This document shows, in pieces, positions 44,590 through 53,840 of a stretch of DNA of 64,000 bases. This DNA is from Spirosoma pollinicola (GTDB lineage Bacteria; Bacteroidota; Bacteroidia; Cytophagales; Spirosomataceae). Under the pieces are notes generated by a model. That model ran no database searches, had not been told where the DNA came from, and saw only the letters and a list, made by a program, of their open reading frames with translations. The translations under genes and the position numbers were made by a program. The first letter of the stretch is position 1. Each line of letters opens with the position of its first letter. The stretch is taken from assembly GCF_002831565.1 (NCBI RefSeq), contig NZ_CP025096.1:1116001-1180000 (forward strand), in the 5' to 3' direction.

Positions 44590-45057
44590 ATGAGAAAGGC
44601 GAAACCGCCCAAGCGTTACGTATTACCCGATCCTAAGTACAAGGAAGTTCTCGTAACCAAATTTGTAAACAATCTGATGTATGCTGGCAAAAAGAGCTTA
44701 GCGTACTCCATCTTCTACGACGCACTCGATGTTGTTGCCAAGCGCACCACCGAAAGCGGTCTGGATACATGGAAAAAGGCGTTGAACAACGTCATGCCAT
44801 CAGTTGAAGTAAAAAGCCGTCGTGTCGGTGGAGCTACCTTCCAGGTGCCAACCGAAGTACGGGCAGACCGAAAAGTCGCGGTAGGCATGAAATGGCTTAT
44901 TAAGTATGCTCGTTCACGTGGTGAAAAAACAATGGTAGACCGGTTAGCAGCCGAAATCGTCGCAGCCGCTAAAGGCGAAGGCGCGGCTGTGAAAAAGAAG
45001 GACGATACGCACCGTATGGCAGAAGCCAACAAGGCGTTCTCTCACTTCCGGTTCTAA
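44590..45057 (+). CDS. rpsG: 30S ribosomal protein S7
   Basis: The 155-residue S7 begins [47 protein letters not shown], with the conserved [43 protein letters not shown] block and the C-terminal [12 protein letters not shown]. It nucleates assembly of the 30S head on 16S rRNA. Normally fusA and rpsJ follow in the str operon. Here the transcript instead meets a terminator and an epimerase gene. Confidence 0.98.
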   Translation: MRKAKPPKRYVLPDPKYKEVLVTKFVNNLMYAGKKSLAYSIFYDALDVVAKRTTESGLDTWKKALNNVMPSVEVKSRRVGGATFQVPTEVRADRKVAVGMKWLIKYARSRGEKTMVDRLAAEIVAAAKGEGAAVKKKDDTHRMAEANKAFSHFRF

Positions 45058-45097
45058 ACCAACAAAACTGGCCAAATCCCCGATGGCCGTTAACTTT

Positions 45098-45135
45098 ACA
45101 AAAGCTATCCAACATTGGGTAGCTTTTGTTGTTTT
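45098..45135 (+). terminator. Terminator after rpsG
   Basis: ACAAAAGCTATCC (45098-45110) pairs with GGGTAGCTTTTGT (45117-45129) with one mismatch, and TGTTTTT follows. It ends 8 bp before the next gene's start. Confidence 0.8.
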
Positions 45136-45143
45136 TCAGCTAT

Positions 45144-46013
45144 ATGGCAACTTTAGAAAACGACCTCCTCCGCATTTCCATCCGGCCCAAAGGCGCGGAG
45201 TTAACATCCATCTTCCATAAACCCAGCGGTATAGAACATCTGTGGCAGGCCGACCCTATGGTTTGGGGCTGGCATGCACCTAATCTATTTCCGGTAGTAG
45301 GTGGCTGTTTGAACAATCAACTGCTTATTGACGGAAAAACATACCCAATCGAACGACATGGCTTTGCCCGGCAGTCTACGTTTGACACGACTGAATCAAC
45401 GAAGACACATGCTATTTTTTCGCTACGGTCGAGCGATGCTACGCGGGTGCATTTCCCGTACGAATTTGAGTTTCAACTGATCTACGAACTCGATGGCCCG
45501 AAAATAACCATTACATACCGACTGGTAAATGCGGACGAGAAAACCATTTATTTCTCAGTGGGAGCACATCCAGCCTTCGCCGTGCCCTTTACGGCAGAGG
45601 AATCATACGAGGACTACTTTATTGAGTTCGAGCAGGCAGAACCGCTGGAAACACACATGCTTTCGTCGGCGGGATACTTTACCGGCGAAACAATAGCTGT
45701 TCCAACGAATGGGAATCGACTTGCGTTAACAAAACATTTGTTTGATGCCGATGCACTGGTGTTCAAAAACCTGGCATCCCGAAGCGTAGCTATTCGAAGC
45801 GACAAACACGACCATGCCCTAACGGTTGCTTACCCTGATTTCCCATACTTAGGACTATGGGCCAAACCCGGTGCGCCTTTTGTATGTATTGAGCCGTGGT
45901 TAGGTTGCGCCGACAGCGAAGGCGAACCCAAGCCAATTCAACAGAAAGAAGCGATTCAGCAGGTGGAAACGGGAAAGGTATTTGAAGCCTCCTTTACAAT
46001 TGAGGTGAGTTAG
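45144..46013 (+). CDS. Aldose 1-epimerase family protein (LacX-like)
   Basis: From ATG 45144 (MATLENDLLRISIRPKGAELTSIFHKPSGIEHLWQADPMVWGWHAPNLFPVVGG) the protein is 289 residues. The LacX/GalM-like family fold, a beta supersandwich, is indicated by RHGFARQ (catalytic His region), FSVGAHPAFAVP and CIEPWLGCADSEG. It would interconvert anomers of a sugar or sugar phosphate. A TTG start at 45126 overlaps the terminator and is rejected. It directly follows the ribosomal genes. Confidence 0.92.
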   Translation: MATLENDLLRISIRPKGAELTSIFHKPSGIEHLWQADPMVWGWHAPNLFPVVGGCLNNQLLIDGKTYPIERHGFARQSTFDTTESTKTHAIFSLRSSDATRVHFPYEFEFQLIYELDGPKITITYRLVNADEKTIYFSVGAHPAFAVPFTAEESYEDYFIEFEQAEPLETHMLSSAGYFTGETIAVPTNGNRLALTKHLFDADALVFKNLASRSVAIRSDKHDHALTVAYPDFPYLGLWAKPGAPFVCIEPWLGCADSEGEPKPIQQKEAIQQVETGKVFEASFTIEVS

Positions 46014-46019
46014 TTTTTG

Positions 46020-46065
46020 GTAGGTAGAGTAGAGATAAGGCAGGCCTTGTCTCTACTCTACCTAC
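46020..46065. terminator. Bidirectional hairpin between convergent genes
   Basis: GTAGGTAGAGTAGAGATAAGG (46020-46040) pairs with its complement at 46045-46065 with one G-T wobble and a 4-base loop. It separates the epimerase stop (46013) from the stop of the 528-residue envelope gene at 46066. It is a 21-bp stem made of GTAGA repeats. Confidence 0.7.
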
Positions 46066-47652
46066 TTATTGCGTTTCATCCAACGCTACAAAGTCTTTGA
46101 AGGTACGTTTCAGCGCTTTATCGGTCGCTTCTTTCTTGCTTTGCCAATTGGCGTCCAGCTCCAGCGCTACCAGGCCGCTCAGACTCATTGAATTACGAAA
46201 GTCGTCCAGTTTTTTGATAAATTCTCCGTTTCGGCGAGCCGACTTCAGCGCAAACTCACGCGCAAATACATCACCTTTATTCTGCAATTCGCTTCGTTTG
46301 CCCAGTACATAGTTGTAGCGGTCGAGCAAATCTTTCATCGACTTACCAATAACCTCGGTTGCTTCCAGCGTGCCCATCGTTAGAACGGCTGTACCGCCAA
46401 CGGCTGAAATCAGACGTCCGTTGTTCTGTGCATTTTGGCTGGTACTTGAACCCGTTACGGCAGGCGTAACACCCGTTACGGCACCCAGCGATGCATTGGC
46501 TACCGAGCGGTTTCGCTTGCCACCTTTTGCTTTTTTATAATCGTGCTTGAGTTGCTCTTCTTTATCGCCCAGTTGTTCGATCAGTCCCCACGCCTGCACC
46601 AGCACCTGCCGATACTGATTGTAGTAATACCGGTCTTTTTCGGCTTCGTTAACCGTATTTAAAACAGTAAACGTAATTCGACGTTCTTCCCGGTTTTGGG
46701 CTTTGTCCAGCACATAAAATGTGATTTGCACAGTCAATGAATCGTAAGGGTCTTTTACGAAATCGTATCCTGGTTTCCAGATAAATTCGTATTGATTGTC
46801 CGTATTCTTAACTAATGCCGTTTTAGCAATTTCTTGATTATCAGACAAAAATCCGAAAGCTGCTACGTCATCCTCCCCATTAGGATCTGAGAGGTAAAAT
46901 TTAAGGTTTACCGTTGCATTCTCTTTTAGCTTATAATGTGTGTCTTTTGGAATAACGGCAATATCGGGCGGCAAGTCCATCTGGGTGACTTCCACTTTCA
47001 AGCGTCCTTTCGTGCGCGTTTTGGCCGGTTGATCTTCTACCCAGAACTCAATATACTGAGGTGCTTGTTTCAGTCGATTAAATTGATTGAGTGATAAGGT
47101 CCAGGTTAGTTCGCCCTGCGATGACAGTTTGCTGCCTTCTGGCATTTGATCGGCAATGGGGATAAAAACAATTGGGTCGCCATCGTCATCGTGAACCACC
47201 TGTGGGTCCATTTTGTAGGTATTCTGCGTTCGATAACTCACGTAAAAGGGCCGCAGTTCACCAATTACCGGTGGGCGATTTACGTGTAGAATCTTAAATT
47301 CAGCGCTTTGCGTAGCTGTTTGCCCGCGTCCATTACGAACCTCAAAACTAACTGGGTAGTTTTTTGTCGTCTGAATACGGTCGGCCAGATCAAAGCCAGG
47401 TGTCCAACTAAAATGGCCTAATGAATCAAGCTGCATGCCATCCTGTTTATCGCCACCAAAAGAAAATCTCAATGTATCGTTGGGAGATCCAGTTGCTTTT
47501 AAGTCAAAACGGACGGTGGTGCCTTCAGACACAACGTTCCAGTTAGCTTGTGAAGGTAGGAGGAGCTGTAGTGATTTGGAATCCTGCGCGTGGATGCTTC
47601 CCATTGTACTCATGAGTAGGCTCCACGCTACTATACCGGCAGTTCGGTTCAT
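46066..47652 (-). CDS. Exported Ig-like/cadherin-like protein with C-terminal helical domain
   Basis: From ATG 47652 the 528-residue protein has a signal peptide (VAWSLLMSTMGSIHA). Residues about 30-345 hold three putative Ig-like/dystroglycan-type repeats: LRFSFGGDKQDGMQLDSLGHFSWTPGFDLADRI, VVHDDDGDPIVFIPIADQMPEGSKLSSQGELTWTL and LSDPNGEDDVAAFGFLS. Residues about 360-528 form a charged helical region with KDLLDRYNYVLGKRSELQNKG. Such Ca-binding modules act in surface assembly or adhesion. Exact role unknown. The mixed architecture is not one I recognise. Confidence 0.78.
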   Translation of the reverse strand: MNRTAGIVAWSLLMSTMGSIHAQDSKSLQLLLPSQANWNVVSEGTTVRFDLKATGSPNDTLRFSFGGDKQDGMQLDSLGHFSWTPGFDLADRIQTTKNYPVSFEVRNGRGQTATQSAEFKILHVNRPPVIGELRPFYVSYRTQNTYKMDPQVVHDDDGDPIVFIPIADQMPEGSKLSSQGELTWTLSLNQFNRLKQAPQYIEFWVEDQPAKTRTKGRLKVEVTQMDLPPDIAVIPKDTHYKLKENATVNLKFYLSDPNGEDDVAAFGFLSDNQEIAKTALVKNTDNQYEFIWKPGYDFVKDPYDSLTVQITFYVLDKAQNREERRITFTVLNTVNEAEKDRYYYNQYRQVLVQAWGLIEQLGDKEEQLKHDYKKAKGGKRNRSVANASLGAVTGVTPAVTGSSTSQNAQNNGRLISAVGGTAVLTMGTLEATEVIGKSMKDLLDRYNYVLGKRSELQNKGDVFAREFALKSARRNGEFIKKLDDFRNSMSLSGLVALELDANWQSKKEATDKALKRTFKDFVALDETQ

Positions 47653-47819
47653 AGCGACGTTCAAAGGTGGTCTGTTTTGAAAAACGTAAAAGTAAGACTA
47701 AGATTTCGTCTCGTCTGGATTATAAACCCGTTTTGCGATTTTTCTTAGCAAAAATGCCTGTTTTGTGTTTAATAATTATATTTTTCCAGTAAAAAGTAAC
47801 AACTAGGATAATTCGATTT

Positions 47820-48323
47820 TTATAGGCTAATCTGCGACTGTTTGGTCATCAAAAATAGAGGTAGGTAAATCCCGACAGCTACAAGCGACATAAGTAAGCC
47901 TCCAATGGTGCCGATGCCAAGCGCATACCAGAAAGCTTCTTGTTCGTACAGTAGAAACGGAACCATGCCGACCACGGTAGACAATACAGTTAGCAATACC
48001 GGACCAATTTTATGCCTGAATGCCTTCTGATAAGCCATAAACAACGACAAATTTGGATACCGCTTGCGAAGCCGGTTCATTTCGGCCACGATAAATATGC
48101 CTGCGCAAACTACATTGCCCGCCAGAAGAATAAACGATGCGTAACCGCCCTGATCAAAATTACTGTCTGTCCAGTAAAAGGCTAAAAACACACCGATATA
48201 GGACAGCGGAATTAGCCCAATGAGTGCCAGCGGTTGCCATAAACTTTCAAAGATTATGGCGCAGATGATGTAGATTAGCAGAACGACCAGTCCGATTAAT
48301 TCATATTGACAACTCCAGTGCAA
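47820..48323 (-). pseudogene. RND efflux permease C-terminal fragment (remnant 1)
   Basis: The frame covers only about 168 residues, the last transmembrane block of an RND permease (YELIGLVVLLIYIICAIIFESLWQPLALIGLIPLSYIGVF, a hydrophilic loop, VLLTVLSTVVGMVPFLLY, then the C-terminal helix). A full permease has about 1000 residues. No ATG start fits; the frame opens at a TTG. It is head to head with a second fragment at 48353, so the 5' part has been lost by rearrangement. Confidence 0.8.
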
Positions 48324-48352
48324 ACGCCGTACAGAAACAGGGAGCTACCATA

Positions 48353-48925
48353 TTGCAACAGGAAACTGGTGTACTGGCTGGCTGGTCTGGGCGTTATCTG
48401 CGCGACAAAACGTATCTGACGGAACTGTTGGGCATTGTAGCCATTGCCATTTTATTACTGTTCTGTATTCTTACTGCTCAGTTTGAATCACTACAGCAAC
48501 CGCTCATCGTGCTGCTAATCATTATGCTCGGTTTGGCTGGTTCGGTCTGGACACTTTATCTGGCAGGAGAGAGCCTGAATGTTTTATCGGTTATTGGTAT
48601 GATCGTTTTGATTGGTCTACTGGATAATGACTCAATCCTAAAAATAGACACCATGAACCGTAGTATTGATTCGATGTCGCTCATGGATGCCATTCGATCG
48701 GCAGGGCAACGGAGGCTCAAATCGCAGGTGATGACTTTCCTGACAACGGTATTAGGCCTTTTACCCGTATTATTTAGCGGTGGTTTAGGTTCGGAGTTAC
48801 AGCGGCCTTTGGCTTTATCGGTCATTGGCGGGATGGGCATTGGTGTACTGGTCTCCTGGACCGTAATTCCGCTGCTATACTGGTGGCTAGCCCAACGAAA
48901 AACACAACAAAAAAGTCCTTCCTGA
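48353..48925 (+). pseudogene. RND efflux permease C-terminal fragment (remnant 2)
   Basis: This 190-residue frame matches the last transmembrane block of a second, different RND permease: YLTELLGIVAIAILLLFCILTAQFESLQQPLIVLLIIML, SLNVLSVIGMIVLIGLLDNDSILKID, and MTFLTTVLGLLPVLFSGGLGSELQRPLALSVIGGMG. Homology seems to extend a little upstream to about 48305 (NSSANAVQKQGATIL) in the same frame. It begins without a plausible start and ends inside a terminator. Together with the opposite fragment it shows a break in an RND locus. Confidence 0.8.
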
Positions 48926-48950
48926 ACAGGAAGGACTTTTTTGTTGTGTT
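48901..48950. terminator. Bidirectional terminator
   Basis: A perfect 50-bp palindrome: AAAAAAGTCCTTCCTG pairs with CAGGAAGGACTTTTTT, extended by AACACAACAA / TTGTTGTGTT. It ends both the RND fragment from the left and the Skp-like gene from the right. Confidence 0.9.
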
Positions 48951-48968
48951 TAAGCTCTATACAAACGC

Positions 48969-49634
48969 CTAGTTTTTCTTTGGCGCAGCTGCTGAACCCG
49001 CGGCTGGTTTAGTCGCTGTTGGCGTGCTGCCGCCGGTAGTAGCCGGTTTTGCTGCCGCTGCTGCTTTAGCTGGATCAATGCCCATTTTCTTCAATACCAA
49101 TTCCGTGATATTGTTTTCTTCGGGAGCAACCAGCAAAATAGGGATGGTGTTAGCGCCAGCATCCAGGTTGAAAACATACTGGTAGCCGCTTTCTTTTGCA
49201 ACAGCATCAATGGCCTTCTGAATTTTTTGAACAACTGGATTCACCAACTGCTGGTACTTTGCTTGCAGCGATTGTTCTGCCGTACGACCGAACTCCTGAA
49301 TCCGTCCCTGAAGACCCTGCAATTCAGTTTCACGATCTTTTTTGATCACGTCCGACATTTGAGCCGCGCCTTTTTCATAAGCGCCATATTTATCTTCCAG
49401 CTCTTTCTGCATCCGCTTCAGTTCGTTTTCCGACTGCGTACGCTGGATCGTCAACTGGTTCTGAATATCTTTTGCTTCTGGTGTTTGCGACAGAACGTAA
49501 TCAATGTTCGTATAGCCTAACTTCAATGGACCAGCAGTGGCCGTAACTGGTGTTGTTGTTGGGGCTTGTGCCTGAGCGTTTAAACCACCCAACAGAAGGG
49601 CTGATGCAAACGCCATGACGATGTGTTTCTTCAT
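48969..49634 (-). CDS. OmpH/Skp family outer-membrane chaperone (second copy)
   Basis: The 221-residue exported protein has a signal peptide (KHIVMAFASALLLGGLNAQAQ), the Skp start LGYTNIDYVLSQTPEAK and a long coiled coil (about 60-140). A beta-strand tail precedes an Ala/Thr/Pro-rich C-terminus ending AAPKKN. Skp trimer tentacles hold unfolded outer-membrane proteins for BamA. It is 19 bp after the other Skp gene and downstream of bamA. The low-complexity tail is unusual. Confidence 0.93.
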   Translation of the reverse strand: MKKHIVMAFASALLLGGLNAQAQAPTTTPVTATAGPLKLGYTNIDYVLSQTPEAKDIQNQLTIQRTQSENELKRMQKELEDKYGAYEKGAAQMSDVIKKDRETELQGLQGRIQEFGRTAEQSLQAKYQQLVNPVVQKIQKAIDAVAKESGYQYVFNLDAGANTIPILLVAPEENNITELVLKKMGIDPAKAAAAAKPATTGGSTPTATKPAAGSAAAPKKN

Positions 49635-49653
49635 CTCGAATTAGTTATTGGTA

Positions 49654-50232
49654 TTACTTTGGTTTTGTGATTGTTTTATTTGCTGGACTTGGACTCGTAT
49701 TTGTCGCCGTTGGTTTAATGTCTAAGCCTAATTCTTCCATTACATAATCTGAATAGTCATGCCTTGGATTCGTATACAGCATAACAAAATCAGACGCTTT
49801 GTCGAACATAAAGTCCAGTTTTTTTTGAATACAGACTTTTTCTACGGCCCGATTCACTAACTCCATGGGGGCTTTCATCAGTTCCTTCTTTTTCTCAAAA
49901 AGCAACCCCTGATAGCCAAACACTTTGTTATTGTACTCCCGTGCTTCCCGCTCTTTATCGCTGATGGCACGTTGCCGGTCGCGTTTCATATCTTCGGTCA
50001 ACAGGATTTCTTCTGCCTGATAAGCTTTTTGCAGCTTATCAATTTCAACATATTTATCCTGAATATCCTTCGACCACTTATCGGCAAACTTGTCAATTTC
50101 GGTAAGGGCTTTCTGATATTCGGGCATTTTACCGAAGATGAACTCCGTATCTATGTATCCAAACTTCTGCGCCTGCGCCGGTGTGACTACCCAAACAGCG
50201 CACAAAAGTACGAAAAATAGGGTTTTTTTCAT
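49654..50232 (-). CDS. OmpH/Skp family outer-membrane chaperone (first copy)
   Basis: The 192-residue protein has a signal peptide (KKTLFFVLLCAVWVVTPAQA) and the Skp pattern FGYIDTEFIFGKMPEYQKALTEIDKFADKWSKDIQDKY, a coiled coil to about 120 and a terminal strand DFVMLYTNPRHDYSDYVMEELG. It carries nascent outer-membrane proteins across the periplasm. It lies between bamA and the second Skp gene in one transcription unit. Confidence 0.93.
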   Translation of the reverse strand: MKKTLFFVLLCAVWVVTPAQAQKFGYIDTEFIFGKMPEYQKALTEIDKFADKWSKDIQDKYVEIDKLQKAYQAEEILLTEDMKRDRQRAISDKEREAREYNNKVFGYQGLLFEKKKELMKAPMELVNRAVEKVCIQKKLDFMFDKASDFVMLYTNPRHDYSDYVMEELGLDIKPTATNTSPSPANKTITKPK

Positions 50233-50346
50233 TGATCGTACATCAATTTTTGCGGGAAGTAATTGATTGTCAAGGGTGGTGTTTTTATATCTATAATGTC
50301 TTTGATACCTTATAGATACATTAAAAACGTTTAATCTTCCCGAATC

Positions 50347-52938
50347 TTATCTGATCTGCTGACCAATTGTAAAGTGGAACTGGCCTGAGGCTTTATCTTT
50401 TACACCCGGAATCTTATCGAAACCGTAGCCGTAGTCAATACCAATCAACCCAAAGGCTGGCATGAAGATACGTGCGCCAAAACCCGCCGACCGTTTCAGA
50501 TCGAATGGATTGTATTGCTTATAGCTACCCCAGTTGTTACCGGCTTCCAGAAATGTCAGAACGAAAATAGTTGCCGATGGATTCAGCGATACCGGATACC
50601 GTAGTTCGGCAACGAACTTGTTGTAAGCGACACCACCCTGGCTGCGCGATGTGGCATCGACAGCACGGTCGTAGTCGGCGGTATACACGCTCCGGTCATC
50701 GTAGCCACGCAGACCGATGATGTCCTGAGCCAACGCAAACTGCCCCTGACCGGCCAGCCCTGATCCGCCCAACACGAAGCGTTCAAATGGTCCGATTGTC
50801 GTGCGGCTGTTATAACTACCCAGAAAACCTAAGTGAGCCCGTGTATTCAAGACTAACTTACCGAATACCGTCTGGAACCAGCTGGCGTCGAACATCCATT
50901 TGTGGTATTCCACAAACTTGTATTTATCCTTCGGTGCTTCCGTTGCCGTGGAGGTACGCCAGGCCGAGTAAGGGGGCGTAAACGAACCGCTCAGCGTGAA
51001 CGAAGAGCCGTTACGTGGAAACTGCGGGTTATCTATGCTATTACGCGAAAGGGTCGTATTGAACGTAATGTTGTTTGAAATCCCGTCTTTGTAGCCGATG
51101 TAGAACAAATCGAGGTTGTTCAGGTCATACCGCTGAAACGAGATCGAATTGCTCAAGCTGAAATAATCATCGGGGACTTTTAACTGACGTCCAAGACCAA
51201 TTGTAACGGCTGTGTTGGTATAGGAACCGGTTGGTTTACGGCCCTTCAGACTTTGGTAAATACTGGCAGGGTTTAAGGGATCGTAAAAAGTTTGATACAC
51301 CGTATGGCTGGCACTAACCGATAACGCATTTGGTTTGCGGCCACCTAACCAGGGCTCCGTAAACGACAGCGAATACACCTGGTATTGCGAGCCGTTGGCC
51401 TGGAAACGTAACTGCACCCGCTGACCATCCCCGGCCGGTAATGGCCGCCAGGCTTTCAGGTTCGGAATGTTGCGGGCCGAGAAGTTATTGAACGTTAAGC
51501 CGAGGGTACCCACGAAGCCTACATAACCACCCCAACCGCCGGATAACTCAATCTGGTCGGATGGTTTTTCTTCAACAGTATATTCAATATCAACAGTCCC
51601 ATCGCTTTGCGGGACAGGGTTGATCCCGATTTTTTCAGGGTCGAAATAGCCCAGCGTTGACAATTCCCGCTGCGTACGAATGAGGTTCGTTTTTGAGAAC
51701 TTCTGGCCCGGTAACGTCCGGATTGTCCGCATCACAACGTGGTCGCTGGTTTTGGTATTCCCATTCAGAATGACCTTGTTAATGGTTGCCTGCTTACCTT
51801 CAAAAATCCGGATTTCAAGGTCAATCGAATCACCTTCGATGGCTCTTTCGATGGGTTGAGCGTTGTAATACAGATAACCAAGGTCCATGTATTGCGAACT
51901 CAAGTCCTGTCCAGGATTACCGTTCAGGCGTTTGTCCAGATCTTCCGGGTTATACACATCACCTTTTGTTACGCCCAGTACTGAACGCAGTTGGTCGGCC
52001 GTGTACAGGTAGTTACCCGAGAAGTCGATCTTACGGTAGTAATACTGATGACCTTCGTTGACCTTCATGTTAATGCTGATGGCATTGCCGCCATTATTAA
52101 CAATCGTGTCGTCTTCGATGGTCGCATCGCGATAGCCCAGCTTATTATAGTACTCTATAAGCTTCAGTTTATCTTCTTCATATTTCTTCGGGACGAATTT
52201 CGATGGGCTAAACAACCGGCCGAAGCGCTGCTGTTTGGTATTTTTCATCTTCATTCGTACAGCAGACTCATCGACTTCAGTGATACCTTCGAAGTTGATT
52301 TTGGCAATTTTTACCTTTTGCCCTTTGTCAACCAATACGCGCATGGTGGCGTTATTGCGGGTACTATCGGGAATAGTGGTGATTTTAACTTTCGTATTCA
52401 GATAGCCTTTGTCTACGAAGTATTTACGGGTAGCCATCTGGGTATTTTTCGTAATCGTGTTGGTCACGATTTTACCCAGATTGAGTTTTACTTTGTCTTT
52501 CAGGTTATCCTGTTCGCCCTTTTTTATACCCATGAAACTAACCCGATAAAGCCGGGGACGTTCCTGTACCTTAAACATCAGCGATACCTTGTTGTCGGCA
52601 ACGTTAGTAGCAAACATCTCGACATTGTCTAACAGCCCGGATTCCATTAGTTTACGCACCGCCGAACCGACGGCTTCGCCCGGAATACGAATTTTGTCAC
52701 CAATTTTCAGACCGGCTAACGAAACAAGTGAGTTTGGGTCCAGGTAGCGGGTGCCTGTTACGGTGAGCCCGGAAACTTCATATTCTTTAGGGCTGGCGTA
52801 GTTGAGCAATTCGTTCGTTTCTGTCGGAACGACATTAGCGCGCGGAACGCCAACGCGCACCTGAGCCCAAACAGTAGCAGGTGACAAGCTAATGAGCAGG
52901 CAAATGGCCCCTACTAATACTTTTATACGGTGTTCCAA
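50347..52938 (-). CDS. bamA: Outer-membrane protein assembly factor BamA
   Basis: The 863-residue protein has a signal peptide (LISLSPATVWAQ), five POTRA domains (about 50-455) and a 16-strand Omp85 barrel. It includes the terminal GFGARIFMPAFGLIGIDYGYGFD and ends in FHFTIGQQIR. It inserts barrel proteins into the outer membrane. It lies between uppS (107 bp upstream) and the Skp genes, the classic envelope cluster. The only start that fits is TTG (52938), a rare initiator that may limit yield. Confidence 0.96.
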   Translation of the reverse strand: MEHRIKVLVGAICLLISLSPATVWAQVRVGVPRANVVPTETNELLNYASPKEYEVSGLTVTGTRYLDPNSLVSLAGLKIGDKIRIPGEAVGSAVRKLMESGLLDNVEMFATNVADNKVSLMFKVQERPRLYRVSFMGIKKGEQDNLKDKVKLNLGKIVTNTITKNTQMATRKYFVDKGYLNTKVKITTIPDSTRNNATMRVLVDKGQKVKIAKINFEGITEVDESAVRMKMKNTKQQRFGRLFSPSKFVPKKYEEDKLKLIEYYNKLGYRDATIEDDTIVNNGGNAISINMKVNEGHQYYYRKIDFSGNYLYTADQLRSVLGVTKGDVYNPEDLDKRLNGNPGQDLSSQYMDLGYLYYNAQPIERAIEGDSIDLEIRIFEGKQATINKVILNGNTKTSDHVVMRTIRTLPGQKFSKTNLIRTQRELSTLGYFDPEKIGINPVPQSDGTVDIEYTVEEKPSDQIELSGGWGGYVGFVGTLGLTFNNFSARNIPNLKAWRPLPAGDGQRVQLRFQANGSQYQVYSLSFTEPWLGGRKPNALSVSASHTVYQTFYDPLNPASIYQSLKGRKPTGSYTNTAVTIGLGRQLKVPDDYFSLSNSISFQRYDLNNLDLFYIGYKDGISNNITFNTTLSRNSIDNPQFPRNGSSFTLSGSFTPPYSAWRTSTATEAPKDKYKFVEYHKWMFDASWFQTVFGKLVLNTRAHLGFLGSYNSRTTIGPFERFVLGGSGLAGQGQFALAQDIIGLRGYDDRSVYTADYDRAVDATSRSQGGVAYNKFVAELRYPVSLNPSATIFVLTFLEAGNNWGSYKQYNPFDLKRSAGFGARIFMPAFGLIGIDYGYGFDKIPGVKDKASGQFHFTIGQQIR

Positions 52939-53044
52939 GTTGTGTAATACCTATTATGTTGTTGATTGTCAGGAGTCAGTTTGCGGCATAAGGGTTGTAA
53001 CGCGTCAAACCTTTTTATCGCAAGCGTCAACTTCTCACCCTGTC

Positions 53045-53782
53045 TTATTTAATTAATTGTTCACTTATTTTTCCAAATCGACGTTCACGTCGCTGGTAAC
53101 TTAAAATAGCTTCATACAGGTGTTCTCTGCGGAAGTCGGGCCAGAGAACATCAGGCATATATAATTCAGAATAAGCCACTTGCCAGAGCATAAAATTACT
53201 GATACGCATTTCGCCACTGGTTCGGATCATGAGCTCGGGGTCGGGCATGCCGCTCGTGCTGAGGTGTTGCCCAAACACGGTTTCATCAATTTGGTCGGGC
53301 GTCAGGTTGCCATCACGCACCTCTGCCGCTAGCTGACGAACAGCCTCCAGAATTTCCCACCGACCGCTGTAGCTAAGTGCCAACACCAGCGTTAATCCGG
53401 TATTCTGGCTTGTTTCTCGCATGGCCTCAGCCAGTTCGCGCTGACAATCAGACGGTAAACTACCGGTATGACCAATGGTCGTCAACTTCACGTTGTTGTC
53501 CATCAGTGTTTTAATCTCCCCACGAATGGTATGAACCAGCAACGTCATTAACGCATCTACTTCAAATTTGGGACGATTCCAGTTCTCAGTCGAAAACGCG
53601 TAGAGTGTCAGGTATTTGATACCTAATTCCGCGCATCCTTCCGTTGTGTCGCGTACGGCCTTGATCGCATTGCGGTGGCCAAATACCCTGGCAGCGCCCT
53701 GTTTTTTCGCCCATCGTCCATTTCCGTCCATGATAACGGCTATGTGTTGGGGCAGATTGCTCGGGTCAATGTGTTCCTTCAT
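53045..53782 (-). CDS. uppS: Isoprenyl transferase (undecaprenyl pyrophosphate synthase)
   Basis: The 245-residue cis-prenyltransferase makes C55-PP from farnesyl-PP and isopentenyl-PP, the carrier for peptidoglycan and O-antigen. Asp19 in IAVIMDGNGRWAKKQG is catalytic, with GHRNAIKAVRDTTEGCAELGIKYLTLYAFSTENWNRP and the C-terminal SGEMRISNFMLWQVAYSELYMPDVLWPDF block. It heads uppS-bamA-Skp-Skp. A TATCTTCG element (53827-53820) about 38 bp upstream is a possible -7 box with one mismatch. Confidence 0.97.
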   Translation of the reverse strand: MKEHIDPSNLPQHIAVIMDGNGRWAKKQGAARVFGHRNAIKAVRDTTEGCAELGIKYLTLYAFSTENWNRPKFEVDALMTLLVHTIRGEIKTLMDNNVKLTTIGHTGSLPSDCQRELAEAMRETSQNTGLTLVLALSYSGRWEILEAVRQLAAEVRDGNLTPDQIDETVFGQHLSTSGMPDPELMIRTSGEMRISNFMLWQVAYSELYMPDVLWPDFRREHLYEAILSYQRRERRFGKISEQLIK

Positions 53783-53840
53783 CCCAAGTGGGGAGTTTTA
53801 ACATAAGTTAACAAGACCGCGAAGATACGGAATTTTAGTA

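Noticed and set aside
48353..48925. Functional small RND-like membrane protein
   Set aside because: The frame lacks a start, has only the last transmembrane block and faces another truncated permease; a remnant is simpler.
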